From Coleophoma eucalyptorum (taxonomy: Eukaryota; Ascomycota; Leotiomycetes; Helotiales; Dermateaceae): a stretch of 64,000 nt of DNA. A program made the translations under genes and the position numbers. Numbering within the stretch: position 1 is the first letter of the stretch; each line of letters opens with the position of its first letter. Below the pieces are notes generated by a model. It had not been told where the DNA came from. It did not search any database and worked only from the letters and a program-made list of their open reading frames with translations. Positions 45,388 to 56,860 of this stretch are shown piece after piece. Where the stretch lies: the NCBI GenBank assembly GCA_026120035.1, contig JALRME010000004.1, positions 496,001 through 560,000 of the forward strand, given 5' to 3'.

Positions 45388-46743
45388 ATGATCATGCCAT
45401 CAGATCGCCACGGCTTTACGAGCGAAAAGCTGCTTAGTTTGGTGAAGGAGCAGCTTGAGGCTTTTAACACCTCGCCCCTTAGAATTTTCGATTCATGTAA
45501 TATTCTGAAATGCAGAGAACTAATCTTTGAGCCTCCAGCACGGATCCGCCGGAACACGAACAAACTCCGAGCCCAACATGTTTTGGTGGATATTGGGCAA
45601 ATCTCTCCAGAGGTTTTTATTCTCTGTTGCTGTGTAGCAAACCCTTCAACGTTAGGCTATTTGAAGGATATCGAATATGTACACCTCCTTAAAACTTGGT
45701 GGGCCGCTGCTGCTTGTCCGAAACATCTTTCAGATGCCGTAGCATGTTTGCAAAGGCAAAGTAGGTTAACCTTAGACCCATGGAACACCTGCTTATTGTA
45801 CTAGCTCGGAGGATGCAGACTGATACTTTTGACCCATTTCATCCTACGGTAGAGCGCCGAACGGTAGAGCGCCGAGCGGTTTCGCAGCCGGGAACAATCA
45901 TTAGGAATGAAAGACTGCCTCCAGCCATAAGAAATAGTAAATTTAAACTAGGTCCTAGTATCTTGGGAGAGTTGAATTAACTTGTGTCAGATATATCACT
46001 ACCTACAGAGATATTGAGCGTCGAAGCGAAGAATTTACTCCAGCTCCTCGCCCAGAAAAGCCAACAAGATTCGACAGGCATACAGCAGTCGTCTATGGTC
46101 GAACTACAGATTCCTATTCCAAGAATATCGGTACAGTTTGAGTATTTGTTCCAATTTCTTAGTCAACATATCGAAGAAGACTTGATCGTTATAGTCGAAT
46201 CACAATGGGACGGAGGTGATCCCATGATCAACTTGGAATTATCCGAATTAGGAAAGATAAGAATACGAGTCTCTTGGGATATTTGTATCGAGCTACAAAA
46301 ATTACAGGTACTTCGTAGTGCCACCGGCTCTCTTCTTCAAGTTACGGCTAGGGCCGAAGATGATAAAAAAAAATTGAAAGACTATGCATATAGCTTGGTG
46401 AGACTGCTTTTCTCCGTGCGTATACGATTTACTTATTTTGGATTAGATCAAGGATAGGCAAGACCTTAGGCTCGATGACCAAGAAGTTACAGGTGATGGT
46501 ACAAATCCATATGAAGTTGGGGCATCGGTCTCTATGGTTGTTATCGATATGGTTAGTGAGATAGGAAGGGTGGCTATTACGGGGGAAAGGGGGACTACAA
46601 CGGGACCCGATCAAGCTCAAGCTACTTGGCAGCGATACGCTGTCTTCGAAATCGGAGCTAGAGAAACATGCATGATTTTTGGCAAATCAACTGTGATATT
46701 CATTAGACCGAGACAGGGTTGGATTCAGCTTGTTTGCAGTTAA
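45388..46743 (+). CDS. orphan protein, larger paralogue of the 22.7-kb gene
   Basis: Exons 45388-45760, 45805-45951, 45991-46397 and 46447-46743 join to 407 aa. Introns are 45761-45804 (GTAGGT...GTACTAG), 45952-45990 (39 nt, weaker) and 46398-46446 (GTGAGA...GATTAG). ATG codons at 45388 and 45394 are both possible. VFILCCCVANPSTLG, LKTWW and PKHLSDA in exon 1 match the block in the 22664-23542 gene, with intron 1 at the equivalent place and phase. The middle contains LLQLLAQKSQQ and an acidic beta-rich stretch, and the end is IFIRPRQGWIQLV. Function is unknown. Confidence 0.55.
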
Positions 46744-46764
46744 TATTTGCCTCTATCTACGTAA

Positions 46765-47222
46765 GACGGGCTTTGGTCGTTCAGAATTTACTCGACTTGT
46801 TTATCTATCGAGTTCCTTCAATACGTATCGATTGAGCCAGACTCTAGAGAAAGAATCGTAAAATTAAGCAGAATGAAGTTCTATCGGCTTAAGTCATTTG
46901 GTAGCTTAGGAAGATAAATCGTCAGATAACAGGCCCGCTTTAGCGTACTGTCTTTTTCGACTAGAGGTAAGAGAGTGTTATACATCGATGTAGTGATTGA
47001 GCAGAAGAGCAAGGAAGGGGATAGGGAAGTCTTAAGGCGCGTCTTTGCTAGAAATGCCAGTCTCGTCGAATTGTCGCTCGTGCAAGCACGGGTAGGGTCA
47101 TCTATTTGCCGGGGCTCGGGTCTGCTGACATCCATAGAATTGAGTGGTTGAGACAAGCGCTCCGGGGCCGTGCCGTGATGCGACCCGTTACGAGCCTATC
47201 ATGTGTCGACTAGGCGCCGACC
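46765..47222 (-). pseudogene. mutated 5' copy of the DUF7924 gene (RIP-like)
   Basis: Read on the minus strand, this segment matches 31603-32077, the promoter, 5' UTR and first exon of the DUF7924 gene, and it ends inside that exon. Most differences are C-to-T or G-to-A, often at CpA/TpG (gctcaattt to gcttaattt creates a stop; acgaaca to ataaaca removes an Arg codon). Small indels near the start codon shift the frame. It is a non-functional partial duplicate, oppositely oriented, 15 kb from its source. Confidence 0.75.
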
Positions 47223-47266
47223 ACAGGTGCTTGAACCGCGCCAGTTTTGACAGAAGCTCTGAAGTC

Positions 47267-47287
47267 ACAATTCACAATTCACAATTC
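47267..47287. repeat. short tandem repeat (acaattc)3
   Basis: Three perfect copies of acaattc, 120 bp upstream of the APH-like gene start. Confidence 0.85.
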
Positions 47288-47407
47288 ACTTCCTTTACAA
47301 ATTCCATCAGTTTCAAACGACTCATTTGGCTTTTATCGTCCACCGTAGCAGCCGGTACTTTACGGTAGGACAAACCCAAACCTATCCTATACTTATCTAA
47401 CAACGCA

Positions 47408-48963
47408 ATGTCACCTACGTCGAAGGTATTCCGCTATGCTAAGTTTGATCTGCATGCTCTCATCAGCCTTGCAGAGCAGCTTAGATGTATGTCATGCTCT
47501 TGTGATGAGTCTATGGAGCCAAGTGGTGGAAGCCAACATTGGGCAATAGTTTTGTCATTTCGCGATGGTGTGGAATGGATCTTTCGCTCTCCTCGACAAG
47601 ACAACGGGTTCTCGGAGCAGACCATGGTCGAGCTGATTGATAGCGAAGTTGCAACGATGAAATTTTTGAAGCAAAATAGCTCAATTCCCCTCCCGGATAT
47701 AATGGATCACAGGTGAGCCATTAAGAGCATACAAAGAGCCATTAATACTAATTGTTATAAAGCTCTTCTCGATCTAATGATATTGGAATACCTTTCATAA
47801 TAACAACCAAGGCTTTGGGGTCTCCTCTTAGCAATTTTGTCTGGGATCCTTTGCCGGAGGGCAAGAAACGACACAAAAAACTTCCCTGCCTCAAGACCGT
47901 GGACAAAGAAAAGATTCTGAGGCAACTAGGCGTGGTAACCGCCCAACTACTGAATCTACCCTTGGGCAAGATAGGGTCACTTTGCGAGAAGGATGGAAAA
48001 TTTGTTGTAGGGAAGTGCCTGTCACCAGCGTTCACTTGGTATTCTCGAGATTCCTTAGGAGAAGATATGCAGCGAGGACCATTCAGCTCCGACAACGAAT
48101 ACTACGAGTCTCTCATTTTACTGTTTCGCCGTCATGCCGAAAAACTCCCCCTAGAGCACCACGCCCTTTTTGCCCCCGTTCCACAATTTAATGAGTTTAC
48201 AGCAGAGTCTAGCTATCGATCTGCGGTTTGTCGATGGAACGATTTCGTCACCATAGGTTCAAAGATCGATAGTACCAAAAATCGACTGGACTACTGCACT
48301 GTCGCGCGCATGCTTCGCGATGTGGTACCGTCGATTAGTACAAATTCGCAGAGAAGTTTCTATCTTATGCATCCAGACATTAGCATGTCGAATATCTTCG
48401 TTGATGATGACTTCAACCTTACATGTATTATCGACTGGACGAATTCTTCCACTGTACCTCTTTCGACTGTCCTTATAACTCCAAGTTTCCCTCATGCAAG
48501 AAATGAAGTGGATACAAACTTGGTACCTGCCTTCAAAGATAGTCTTATTCATTACTATTCACAAACAAACAAGAACATACTAGATGCTCAATCATGGGCA
48601 TCTACTCGATCATCCTGGTTGTTCATGCGATTAGTAACTCTCGATGGTTTACAAGACTATAGTTATCTTATAGAGCTCTACAAATCAGTGTTTGGAACTA
48701 CTGATGAAAGTACTGTACGGCGGCTTTTCAATACCATCCAAGAAGACAAGGTTTTTATGGAGCGAGCTCGAACATTAGCGAAGGCTGATCCTCCAATTGA
48801 TGAGATTTTGAATGAAGAAGATGATTACTTCTGCGATTCGGAATCGGGAGCCGAAGCTATAGCGAGAAAACTTACCGTAGTAGCAAGCTTGAACCGGGAC
48901 TTTATCGCAGATAGCAAACTATGGCGATGGATAGAAGAGGCTACCAGTACAGCAGGCAGCTAG
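47408..48963 (+). CDS. APH-like phosphotransferase family protein
   Basis: Exons 47408-47712 and 47763-48963 join to 501 aa, with an intron at 47713-47762 (GTGAGC, branch TACTAAT, TATAAAG). The fold is that of large fungal APH-like proteins: VEWIFRSPR with nucleotide-lobe residues, SEVATMKFL, SNDIGIPFIITTKALGSPL for the hinge, YLMHPDISMSNIFVDDDF for the catalytic loop (HPDxxxxN) and LTCIIDWTNS for the metal-binding Asp. Key catalytic Asp and Asn are present. The C-terminal 200 residues are family-typical helices. The substrate is unknown. The gene starts 190 bp from the inverted DUF7924 relic. Confidence 0.8.
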
Positions 48964-50137
48964 AGTTCTGATCAATCTATGTGTCAGAGCAAGAGGGGTC
49001 AATAACTCGTTAAGAGTGCCAGGGATGCGATGTTGGCTCTGGGGCTAGATCTGGCCATGGAAAAATGCAGCAAGACAGGATACTATCATAGGTGGGATTT
49101 TGTTGTTATAAGCTGCTAATTAGGGCAATTAATACCTAAGCTATCAATTAGAGCAACCAGCGTGATGCCGTGATGCCGATGATGTTCTTTGTCTTATAAG
49201 TAGCTGGAGATAATTGAGGTCATTCCAGCACCGTTTACTTTTGCTATACAATACCATTAAAATGCCTCCACCAGCGGGTTCTTACAAGAAGAAATACTAC
49301 GTGGCTGGTGACGATATTTGGTTCAAGATACGTAGGCAGCTACACCCTAATGCCTTACTTATAACAGGCAGCTGGGGATGCAAATTGGACCAGAGGCTCA
49401 GTTAGTAGCCTGACGGCTAGTACCAGCATGATCGTTGTAAGTTACATCTTAACAATATCATTTCGTCTTCCAATAAGTTTAGTGTACGGCGGACGACACA
49501 GGAGCAAGCTACAGCGTTCGAACTAAAGATGTTCGCGCAGCAGCATGAACGAGACTTGTGAGTATATTTCTATAGTTCAACTGATTTACTTTTAGGGAAT
49601 AATGTTAAAGTTCTTCTTGGAATTTAGCCATTGTAGCAAAGGCTTCCGGCGAGTACGAAGGACTGGCGTTGAAGATGGCGGTGCTTTGGATGAAGAGAGT
49701 CTAGGAAATTCTTTGCGATTTCAGTCTTTGCTCTATTAGCAGTATCAAAGGCATGAACAGAGGAGGAATTTTGGTTCTAAAGATATTTTCCAGCAACATT
49801 TACGTAGCTCAATATCATGGTTTCTTTGCCCGAAATGCTATATAGCGCATAGCGCAAAAGATAGTGTGTCCTACAACTCATTATGTCTCAGTTGTAAGAG
49901 GCCCGATTGAAAGCCGCACGTAAGTCCCGTCGTAAGGTCTTGTAGCCTCATTAGGTCGGTTGTATATCCTACTTGGCTTATACGTGCAGATATCGGTGAC
50001 CGAGTCTAGGTTGTATCAACTAGATACGGACTAGTGCAGATGTCCACGGCTGAATGTGAGAGCTAGCTCGTCTTTAGGGCGGGGAGTTCGGGAGAGTTCC
50101 GCTAGTGCTGGCGTCAATAAAGTCGCTGCTCTTCTGG
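48964..50137. other. gene-poor interval with one small frame
   Basis: A 47-codon frame from ATG 49262 (MPPPAGSYKKKYYVAGDDIW) could be the first exon of a small gene. It ends at a stop at 49405, and no acceptor downstream gives a convincing continuation. The rest holds no supported feature. Confidence 0.3.
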
Positions 50138-50341
50138 CTAAGTAAGCGAAGGATCTCGGAGACAGCAGTGATGGGAGTGATTCGGGAGGAGCAGCAGGTC
50201 GGCTTTCTGCATCTTTGCGTACAACGCAAGAGCTAGGATATAATTAGCAACGGTATCTATTGACGAGTCGGTGCTTAACTGGTGAAATATCAAAGATGAT
50301 AGGTAGTTATAGAAAGAAAGCAAAGGAAGCTTGGCCGGCAT
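50138..50341 (-). pseudogene. fragment homologous to the leader of the 27.8-kb APH-like gene
   Basis: On the minus strand this encodes SIDTVANYILALALYAKMQK, then a Leu/Pro/Asn/His-rich stretch. It matches the DNA at about 27690-27860, where SIDAVANYILALARRYDK precedes and overlaps the start of the APH-like gene. Similarity ends within about 40 bp after the equivalent ATG, so only the 5' portion is left here. Confidence 0.55.
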
Positions 50342-50406
50342 CTATTGACAGGATGGGAGAACAACTCGTGGAACAGTGAAGGTGGCAAGGCTGTGATCTG
50401 GTGGCA

Positions 50407-50615
50407 CATAGGATTCCTCGCCACACATGGATGGACGCTGCATTTTTGTTGAAATAGAATAGTGTGTAGAATTGGTTAAAACGGGAGTTGAGGTGTCACC
50501 TGGTATTGGTAACAAGGTGTATAGAATTGAGGCGTAAAGGGGGACGTTGCTATAGCATTGTCTGTTGCAAGTATCACTATGTCAGGTGCATGGGAAATGA
50601 TTGATAGAAACTATC
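50407..50615 (+). repeat. dispersed repeat of about 210 bp, copy 1
   Basis: Nearly identical to 61221-61432 in the same orientation, from taggattcctcgccacacatgg-like to gatagaaactatct. Differences are scattered single bases. No open frame, terminal inverted repeat or obvious target duplication is seen. It is probably a short non-autonomous element or solo terminal repeat. Confidence 0.85.
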
Positions 50616-50781
50616 TAACGTGCATCCGTGCGTGCCGCAAGACCCTGTGTGCCGGAACAACTTTGTGGTTCAGAAGGTCTAGACTTCCACCACGTAGATA
50701 AAAAAGACTATCATTTGTTTCGTATGTTTACTTAATTATATCTCTACAAGGATTGGACTTGCAGTTAGAAAATATTATGAT

Positions 50782-51018
50782 TTGCCTATTTTGTTGATCA
50801 TCTTACTAAGAGTAATTGAGCCAGAGGCGGAGCCAGAAGTAGCATATGCTGCAAAAGAGGTCACAACTGGCAAGAAGAAGCGTGGCCGGAAGCGTAAGAG
50901 TCCTGTACAGGATGCAGAGTCACAGCCAGAGACAGAGCCAGAGCCAGAGCCAGAAGTGGCACAGACGATCGTGGCAGCATCAGTACCATGCAGAGCACCA
51001 GTGGCACATATGTATTGA
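50782..51018 (+). mobile_element. remnant of a Fot1/pogo-type transposase C-terminus
   Basis: A 78-aa frame carries a C-terminal pattern common in fungal pogo/Fot1 DDE transposases: GKKKRGRKRKSPVQDAES, an Ala/Glu/Pro-rich linker and APVAHMY at the stop. No upstream DDE catalytic core is present, so only the tail remains. Confidence 0.45.
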
Positions 51019-51363
51019 GACGCAGATCACGGAGACTTGGATCGCTAGAAAAATACAATTCGAGGTGGGTTCTAGAGGCAAGCTTGCGCAGGGCTTGCAA
51101 CTAATCACTGTAAGTTGCCGACTTAGTGTCAGTCATTGTATTATCCGCGCAAATAGAAGGGATGAGTTACCGCTTATTAGGGTCGCAATGTCATAATAGT
51201 AATTGCTTTCGATGCCACTGATCGATTCTCCCTCTGTGACTCTATTTTACTACTGATATGCCCACCGACGAGCGTTGCCCAAGTCAATATTATTCCCCCA
51301 TCGTTGTCGCTGTTTGTCGAGTAGTTCGACGTGACATAATTACTTAAGACTTCTCAGCTCTTG

Positions 51364-54300
51364 CTAATCAGCCCCCTTCTCGGGCAATAGCTCGATAGTC
51401 TGGACAGAGCCTGCCGCTGCCGCTGCCTGGAGCGCGTTGCCGTGTTGTCCGCCTTGAGCATTAACGTTGGCGCCCTTCTTATACAACAGCTGAACCACGC
51501 TCTCGTGGCCTCTAGCTGACGCTGCCTGGAGCGCGTTGTCGTATTGTCCGCCTTGAGCATCAACGTCGGCGCCCCTCTGAAGCAATAACTTGACTACCTG
51601 CTCGTGGCCTATAGCTGCCGCCGCCTGCAGCGCGTTGCCGTATTGTCCGCCTTGAGCATCAACATCGGCGCCCTCCTGAAGCAATAACTTGACTACCTGC
51701 TCGTGGCCTATAGCTGCCGCCGCCTGCAGCGCGCTGCCGTATTGTCCGCCTTGAGCATTAACGTTGGCGCCCTTCTTATACAACAGCTGAACCACGCTCT
51801 CGTGGCCTCTAGCTGACGCTGCCTGGAGCGCGTTGCCGTATTGTCCGCCTTGAGCATCAACGTCGGCGCCCCTCTGAAGCAATAACTTGACTAGCTGCTC
51901 GTGGCCTCTAGCTGCCGCCGCCTGGAGCGCGTTGCCGTATTGTCCGCCTTGAGCATTAACGTCGGCGCCTATTTCAAGAATCACTTGCACTGTCGCCAAG
52001 TGTCCATTCTCGGCAGCAGCACGAAGAGCGAACATGCCACTTGCTCCATCGCTTCCATTTATATCTGTGCGGAGTTGTATAAGCAGTTTCACTACCTCTG
52101 CATAGCCGCTTCTTGCTGCTGCGATCAGGGATTTGGTTCTGAACTGTATTGGTTTCATGTCCAATTCGCCTGCTCTTAATTGTTGCCCATCCAAAAGCTC
52201 TATCCAAGACTCGAAGAAACAAAAAAGAACCGTGTCCTTCTCCAAAATTTGGAGAAATGATGACCAATCCTCATTGACGAGTGACCCTGCTCCTAGTGAT
52301 TTCAGGTGGCGTGGGAGTGAAGAAACCACATATTCAAGCAACGAGTAATCTCTTAACCACTCCACAAATTCATCATAGTCAGTCTGGTTCCAGTTGTCGA
52401 TCGCTTGTGAACCTGCTCGGAAAGATAAAAGACGAAGATAACGAATGCTAACTGACGAGATCTCCGTGTCACCTCTTACTACATCGATGTCGAAAGGAGC
52501 TGCGGCTTTGTCTTTCCGTAGCAAGAAATCTCGAGCAGTCTGGTGAAGAAGCTGGACCACTGACCTTCTGATTTCAAGGAGGCTGCCACAGCAGGCTCTG
52601 ATACGAAGATTAATCCCGTCGGTCCGGTTTCGACTTAAAAAATCGGTGTCTGGACTGAAAGGCTCTGAAATCGAAGGGATTGCGATCGCGTCTCGAAACT
52701 CCTCAGTTGTCAGTGGTCTTTGTGCAAAAGTGGCCCAGTTGAGCATCTTCACTCCTTTCTTCTTCTTGATGTCTTCCTTTTCAGAGTCTTTAAATTGATA
52801 CTTTGGTCGATCGAACAAACGACGGATAATAAGGCGATACACATCTTCTAGCTCGGTGGGGAGCGTATTGAGACATGTTTCCAATTCTACCTGGCTGCAC
52901 CCCTCCAAAACAAGCTCTTTCAGCTCTTTGAAAACCAATGCCACCCATAGGAAAACGCCATCTGCATTCTGTATCATGTAACTCTTTATGAACCCCAGGT
53001 CAAACGAAGGCGAATCAGGGATGTCCTTGATTTTTTGAATACCAGAGATAATAGCGATCTCAATATCTTTTTGGTTTCTCTCTTGCAGGACGATAGGATA
53101 GCAGTAACTTAATCGCTCATCTATTTCTTCTGGTGGCAATGGTCTAGTCGCAATCAAAGCTTTGATGGTACACCCTGATGTCGATGAGCACAGCTGCATC
53201 AAAAGCTGGAGGATCTCCGGTCTTCCCTGCTCGTCTGACTCATCCATGGCGTCGATGAGAATGTATATCTTCTCGCATAACTTGAAGGATCCTAAGGAGG
53301 CGAAAATTTTCCGCAAATCATGCCACTCCCAAGGAAGCTGATAGCCATCTGATTGTCGGGCCCTGAAGGTATCTCGGAATAGTGAGAAAAGCCTGTCGTC
53401 TTGACTCAACAGTTGGTAAAGTAGCGATTGAAGCATTAGCCTGTGGCTGGTTTCGGTCTTGCCCCCTCTGAATGAGTAAAAAAAGTCTGCGACCAAGATA
53501 GTCTTCCTTGCTATTGCAGCAATGTTCTTTGTCTTGTTTTCGGGGACGCCGTGTTGTGCCTTCAGTGAATTGGAAATAAACTTGGCTAAGGTCGATTTAC
53601 CACTTCCAGGTTTGCCCCTGATTAGCAGCAACCCAGAATTGTGGCTGGAAGTCCAACGTTTATATCCAGCGTCGTACTTGAGCCACTCGCCAGTCTTTTC
53701 GTGCGCCTGCTCGACGAGGTCTCTACGAGCATTGAGCTCGTCAAACTTCAGTGCCTGAAGGCATTCTATAGTTGAGTGAGCAACATCTGAACTGTCTCAT
53801 CAAGTACATTCACTCACGTTGCCTTTCCTTATCTCTTTCTACGGTCAAAACACCAGTGAGAGCCTTCTTGATATCGTCGTAAGGCCTCGCAGTGATGAAT
53901 ATTTTGAAGCCGCGAACTCCTCTGGAGGCTATTTCAATTTGCAGGCGGAGAAGGTTTTTGCAGAAAGCGTGTCTCGCTACCTCCGTTCCAAGTTCGTCAA
54001 GTGCGTCTATAATCAAGGTTGTTGGACATGTGGGTACGCTCAAAATCGAGACGAGAAGAATGTTCCATAGCTCATTGAGGTGCCATGGAAACGGGAAGGC
54101 TTGGGTAGGTTGGCGCGCCAGTTTTGGTACTGGGCATTGCTGAAGCACGAGCTCCAAGCGCTCCCGATTGCTATGCAAAAGCTGGTAAATAATTGCGCTC
54201 AATATTTGAGCGCAATGGTTCGGCTCCTTGTGGTATCTACAGAAGACCACCGCGATATCTTCATTAGTGGCAAATGTATGATTTTGCTTTAAGCTGTCCC

Positions 54301-56007
54301 GAAGGTAAATAGAGAGTTCGGTCTTTCCTGAACCAGGGCCATCGGATAACCAAAGTAATCCGGATTCGTGACTCCACTGATTGAATTCTGGGCTGTCGAA
54401 AAACCATTCAAAGGCTCGCGTATTGATATAATCTGTTGGATGTCGCGCTAAGAGTGGATTTGAGGCAGGGAAAAGCAAACTCAAAGCCGAGAGAAACTCG
54501 GAACCGTTCGTATCCTTTAAAGTCCAGATATTCATGTGCGGTTCTCCTACAAGCGTCGGTTAAGCCTATGTTCTCTATATTCTGTCACATTATCTACCCA
54601 GGCCTGTATCTGCTTAAAAAATGTATAGAAACTGACATGTGTCCTAACCTTCTCGTTGGTTGTCCGATTGACAGTCTTGACTTTGAGAGCGAAGCACTTT
54701 GACCCATTTGAATATCTCACCTTCCACAATTTCAAAGCCTGGACTCTGAGAATTTTCAAATTTGGTCATGTCCTGTATTGTTGGATTAGCATGACCCATG
54801 TTTCTGTCTTTGGGATGGGATTGGTCCAACATTGTGATAATAACACTTACCATGTGGTTGGCACGAATTCCATATGCTGGGTATGCAGGAAGTATCGCCG
54901 AGTGTTTGGGAACAATCTGTTTCATTAGCGATTTGAAAGTCTAATTGCGGTTGCACTTACCTCGCCAACTCCAGTCACAGCAAGCTCTTCGAAGAAACAT
55001 GTGATAGAGATCTTTTTGCCCGCATCTCTCCTCCTTGCCAGAAGACCCTGGAAACCTTTCTGGATGCCCGCAAGCACTTCCGAATTGGGTTCCAACACAG
55101 CCACAATGTTCTTGTTGCTCCGCTTCAGCCAATTAGTCAAGCTTGACGCAAGGGTGATCCACGCAGCGTAATCAGACCCATGGTGGGGAGTGCCGAGAAA
55201 GGCCATGCCAACTGTATGTTCTTCGATTAACGGGATATCGGTTTCCGGACTAGATTTCGAGAGGTTCAAGGCGCATTCAGCGACCAGACCGCCAAGGCTG
55301 TGAACAATAAAAATGATCTTGCGATTTTCCTAGAGCATTTTAGTATAATCCTCATCCTGTGAAAATAGGAGGCTATACTGTGTCTGTCCTTCCTCTTAGA
55401 CGCGAAAGACTCCCGAGCAGGTTCTCCGCATGATTGGCCACCCTATTGGATGAGGCTGGGCTCCAAAACTGTGTGATATCGGCGTCATACCCGAATGTAA
55501 GAATTCGAGCATCCGTGTAGACTTTCGGTAAAAGTTGGTGAGGCCAATATACTGCTTGTTTCCCGCTCCTATAAAGCCATGTACTATAAGCATTACCAGT
55601 TAAGCCATGAACGAATACTATGTCCACAATAGCGGACTGTGGCTTCTTCGGCTCGAAGAGTAGTGTTAAACTATACGTAGTTTGCATTAGTAATGGCTAA
55701 TCAGGAAGATTATGGAGTGGTGATACCCTATGTTCCTTCCTTCACCGATAGGAAGTGGGGCTCCCGCAGATGCCTCCGACTCTTCTGAGGCTGTCGAAGG
55801 AACGGGAGGGACGACTGCAGTAACCGGCGTGTTTGAGGATGCCGGAACAAGAGCATTTGCATTGGGTCTAGCAGAGCGGTTGGATCGTGCTGCTCGCCGT
55901 TCCTGGCTTGTGTCGAGGATTCCGTTGGAAGTGCTAGATTTGGAGGTAGCTGTATCTGATTCATCCTTATCCCTATGCGTCAAGCGCGTGAAGCACTTCT
56001 TCAACAT
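51364..56007 (-). CDS. NLR: alpha/beta-hydrolase - P-loop NTPase - NACHT - ankyrin repeats
   Basis: Seven exons join in frame to 1420 aa: 56007-55727, 55670-55379, 55329-54961, 54916-54851, 54772-54649, 54546-53818, 53765-51364. After a Ser/Ala/Pro-rich N-terminus (1-90) comes a SesB-type alpha/beta-hydrolase (VDIVFVHGLTGNAYSTW; IFIVHSLGGLVAEC with the nucleophile Ser near 202; AFLGTPHHGSDYA; VPKHSAILP). A first P-loop NTPase follows (WLSDGPGSGKTEL near 450; TTLIIDALDEL; FITARP). A second, standard fungal NACHT follows (CLQALKFDELNARRD, LIRGKPGSGKSTL near 671, IYILIDAMDESDE). The last 260 residues are ankyrin repeats, nearly identical to each other. Such proteins act in fungal non-self recognition, with the hydrolase as effector. 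The intron between hydrolase and first NTPase (54648-54547, 102 nt) is longer than its neighbours, so that fusion is the least certain join. NLRs are typical Starship cargo. Confidence 0.85.
51370..51965 (-). repeat. 99-bp ankyrin-coding tandem repeats, nearly identical
   Basis: About six units of 99 bp encode GADVDAQGGQYGNALQAAAA-type ankyrin repeats. Two unit types (GHEQVVKLLLQRG and GHESVVQLLYKKG) alternate. Very low divergence between units contrasts with the diverged first ankyrin copies at 51965-52080 and implies recent amplification or gene conversion. The array ends with a truncated unit at the stop codon. Confidence 0.85.
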
Positions 56008-56446
56008 TCTAGCTCTATTCAGCACTAAGGTGTGGTTCGCGAATATTGTCGACAGCAAGTATCTTGGGGATTCTTGGATGTTGTCGCAAAGATGGGCTTC
56101 TAGAAATCGAGGCGATAGAAGTGCGGGATCAGCCGCATTACGCGGTGTTCAGCGGAGTCCTGATCTGGCATGTGACGTCTTAATGGGGCAGGCTAGGCAA
56201 GGTGGTGGGGGAAGCCGCCAATTCAGCCTCTGCCTCTCACTCCGCTGCGGTTGGCAGCGGCACTTGGGAGTACGACCGGGCAAGGGCGCACAGCCATAAG
56301 TGTCCGCAAGTGGAGCCTGCTTAAAATAATTAATTAAAATAAATTAGCGACACGAATTTCGCTTTTTACTGTATTTAATAATATTTACTGCTTTCCAGAA
56401 GTTGACTGCGAGTTATGAATTGATGAAATCATCATCCGAAAGCTTC

Positions 56447-56560
56447 AAGAGGGGTAAAGAGGAGAGAAGGAAGCAGAGAGAGGTGAGATAGGTGAGAGAG
56501 GTGAGAGAGAAGAGAGAAGAAGAGGAGCAGGAGGCGAAAGAGAAAGAGGCAAGAGAAAGG
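56447..56560 (+). repeat. purine (GA)-rich tract
   Basis: About 110 bp of almost pure purine (gagagaggtgagag...), upstream of the NLR start. It makes a Ser/Leu-rich antisense frame that is not a gene. Confidence 0.8.
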
Positions 56561-56860
56561 TCCAAGCTGGTTCTCGGGTCGACTCTAGCTACCATGGTTC
56601 CCAGTTTGTTTGCTGAATAGGATTTCTGATTCCTTTTTATACACTTCATAATCAGTGACTTTCCTCTCGACAACCTCAGCAGAACCTTGACACCAATACT
56701 GAGAGAGAATTTTCTCAGCCTTAGAAGACAGATAGGAAATTTTAGGACAGATATGGTCTTCTACAAGAGAAAATATAGCATTTGTAGATGTGAGACAACG
56801 CTAAAACCATACTCCGTCGAACTTACAACTTTTATACATAATACTCGCCAGCACAGGCAT

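Noticed and set aside
54436..54702. Plus-strand frames antisense to the NLR
   Set aside because: The minus strand carries the conserved hydrolase and NTPase motifs and consistent splicing here.
56413..56673. 86-aa minus-strand Ser/Leu-rich frame
   Set aside because: Generated by the purine-rich microsatellite; no family or splice support.
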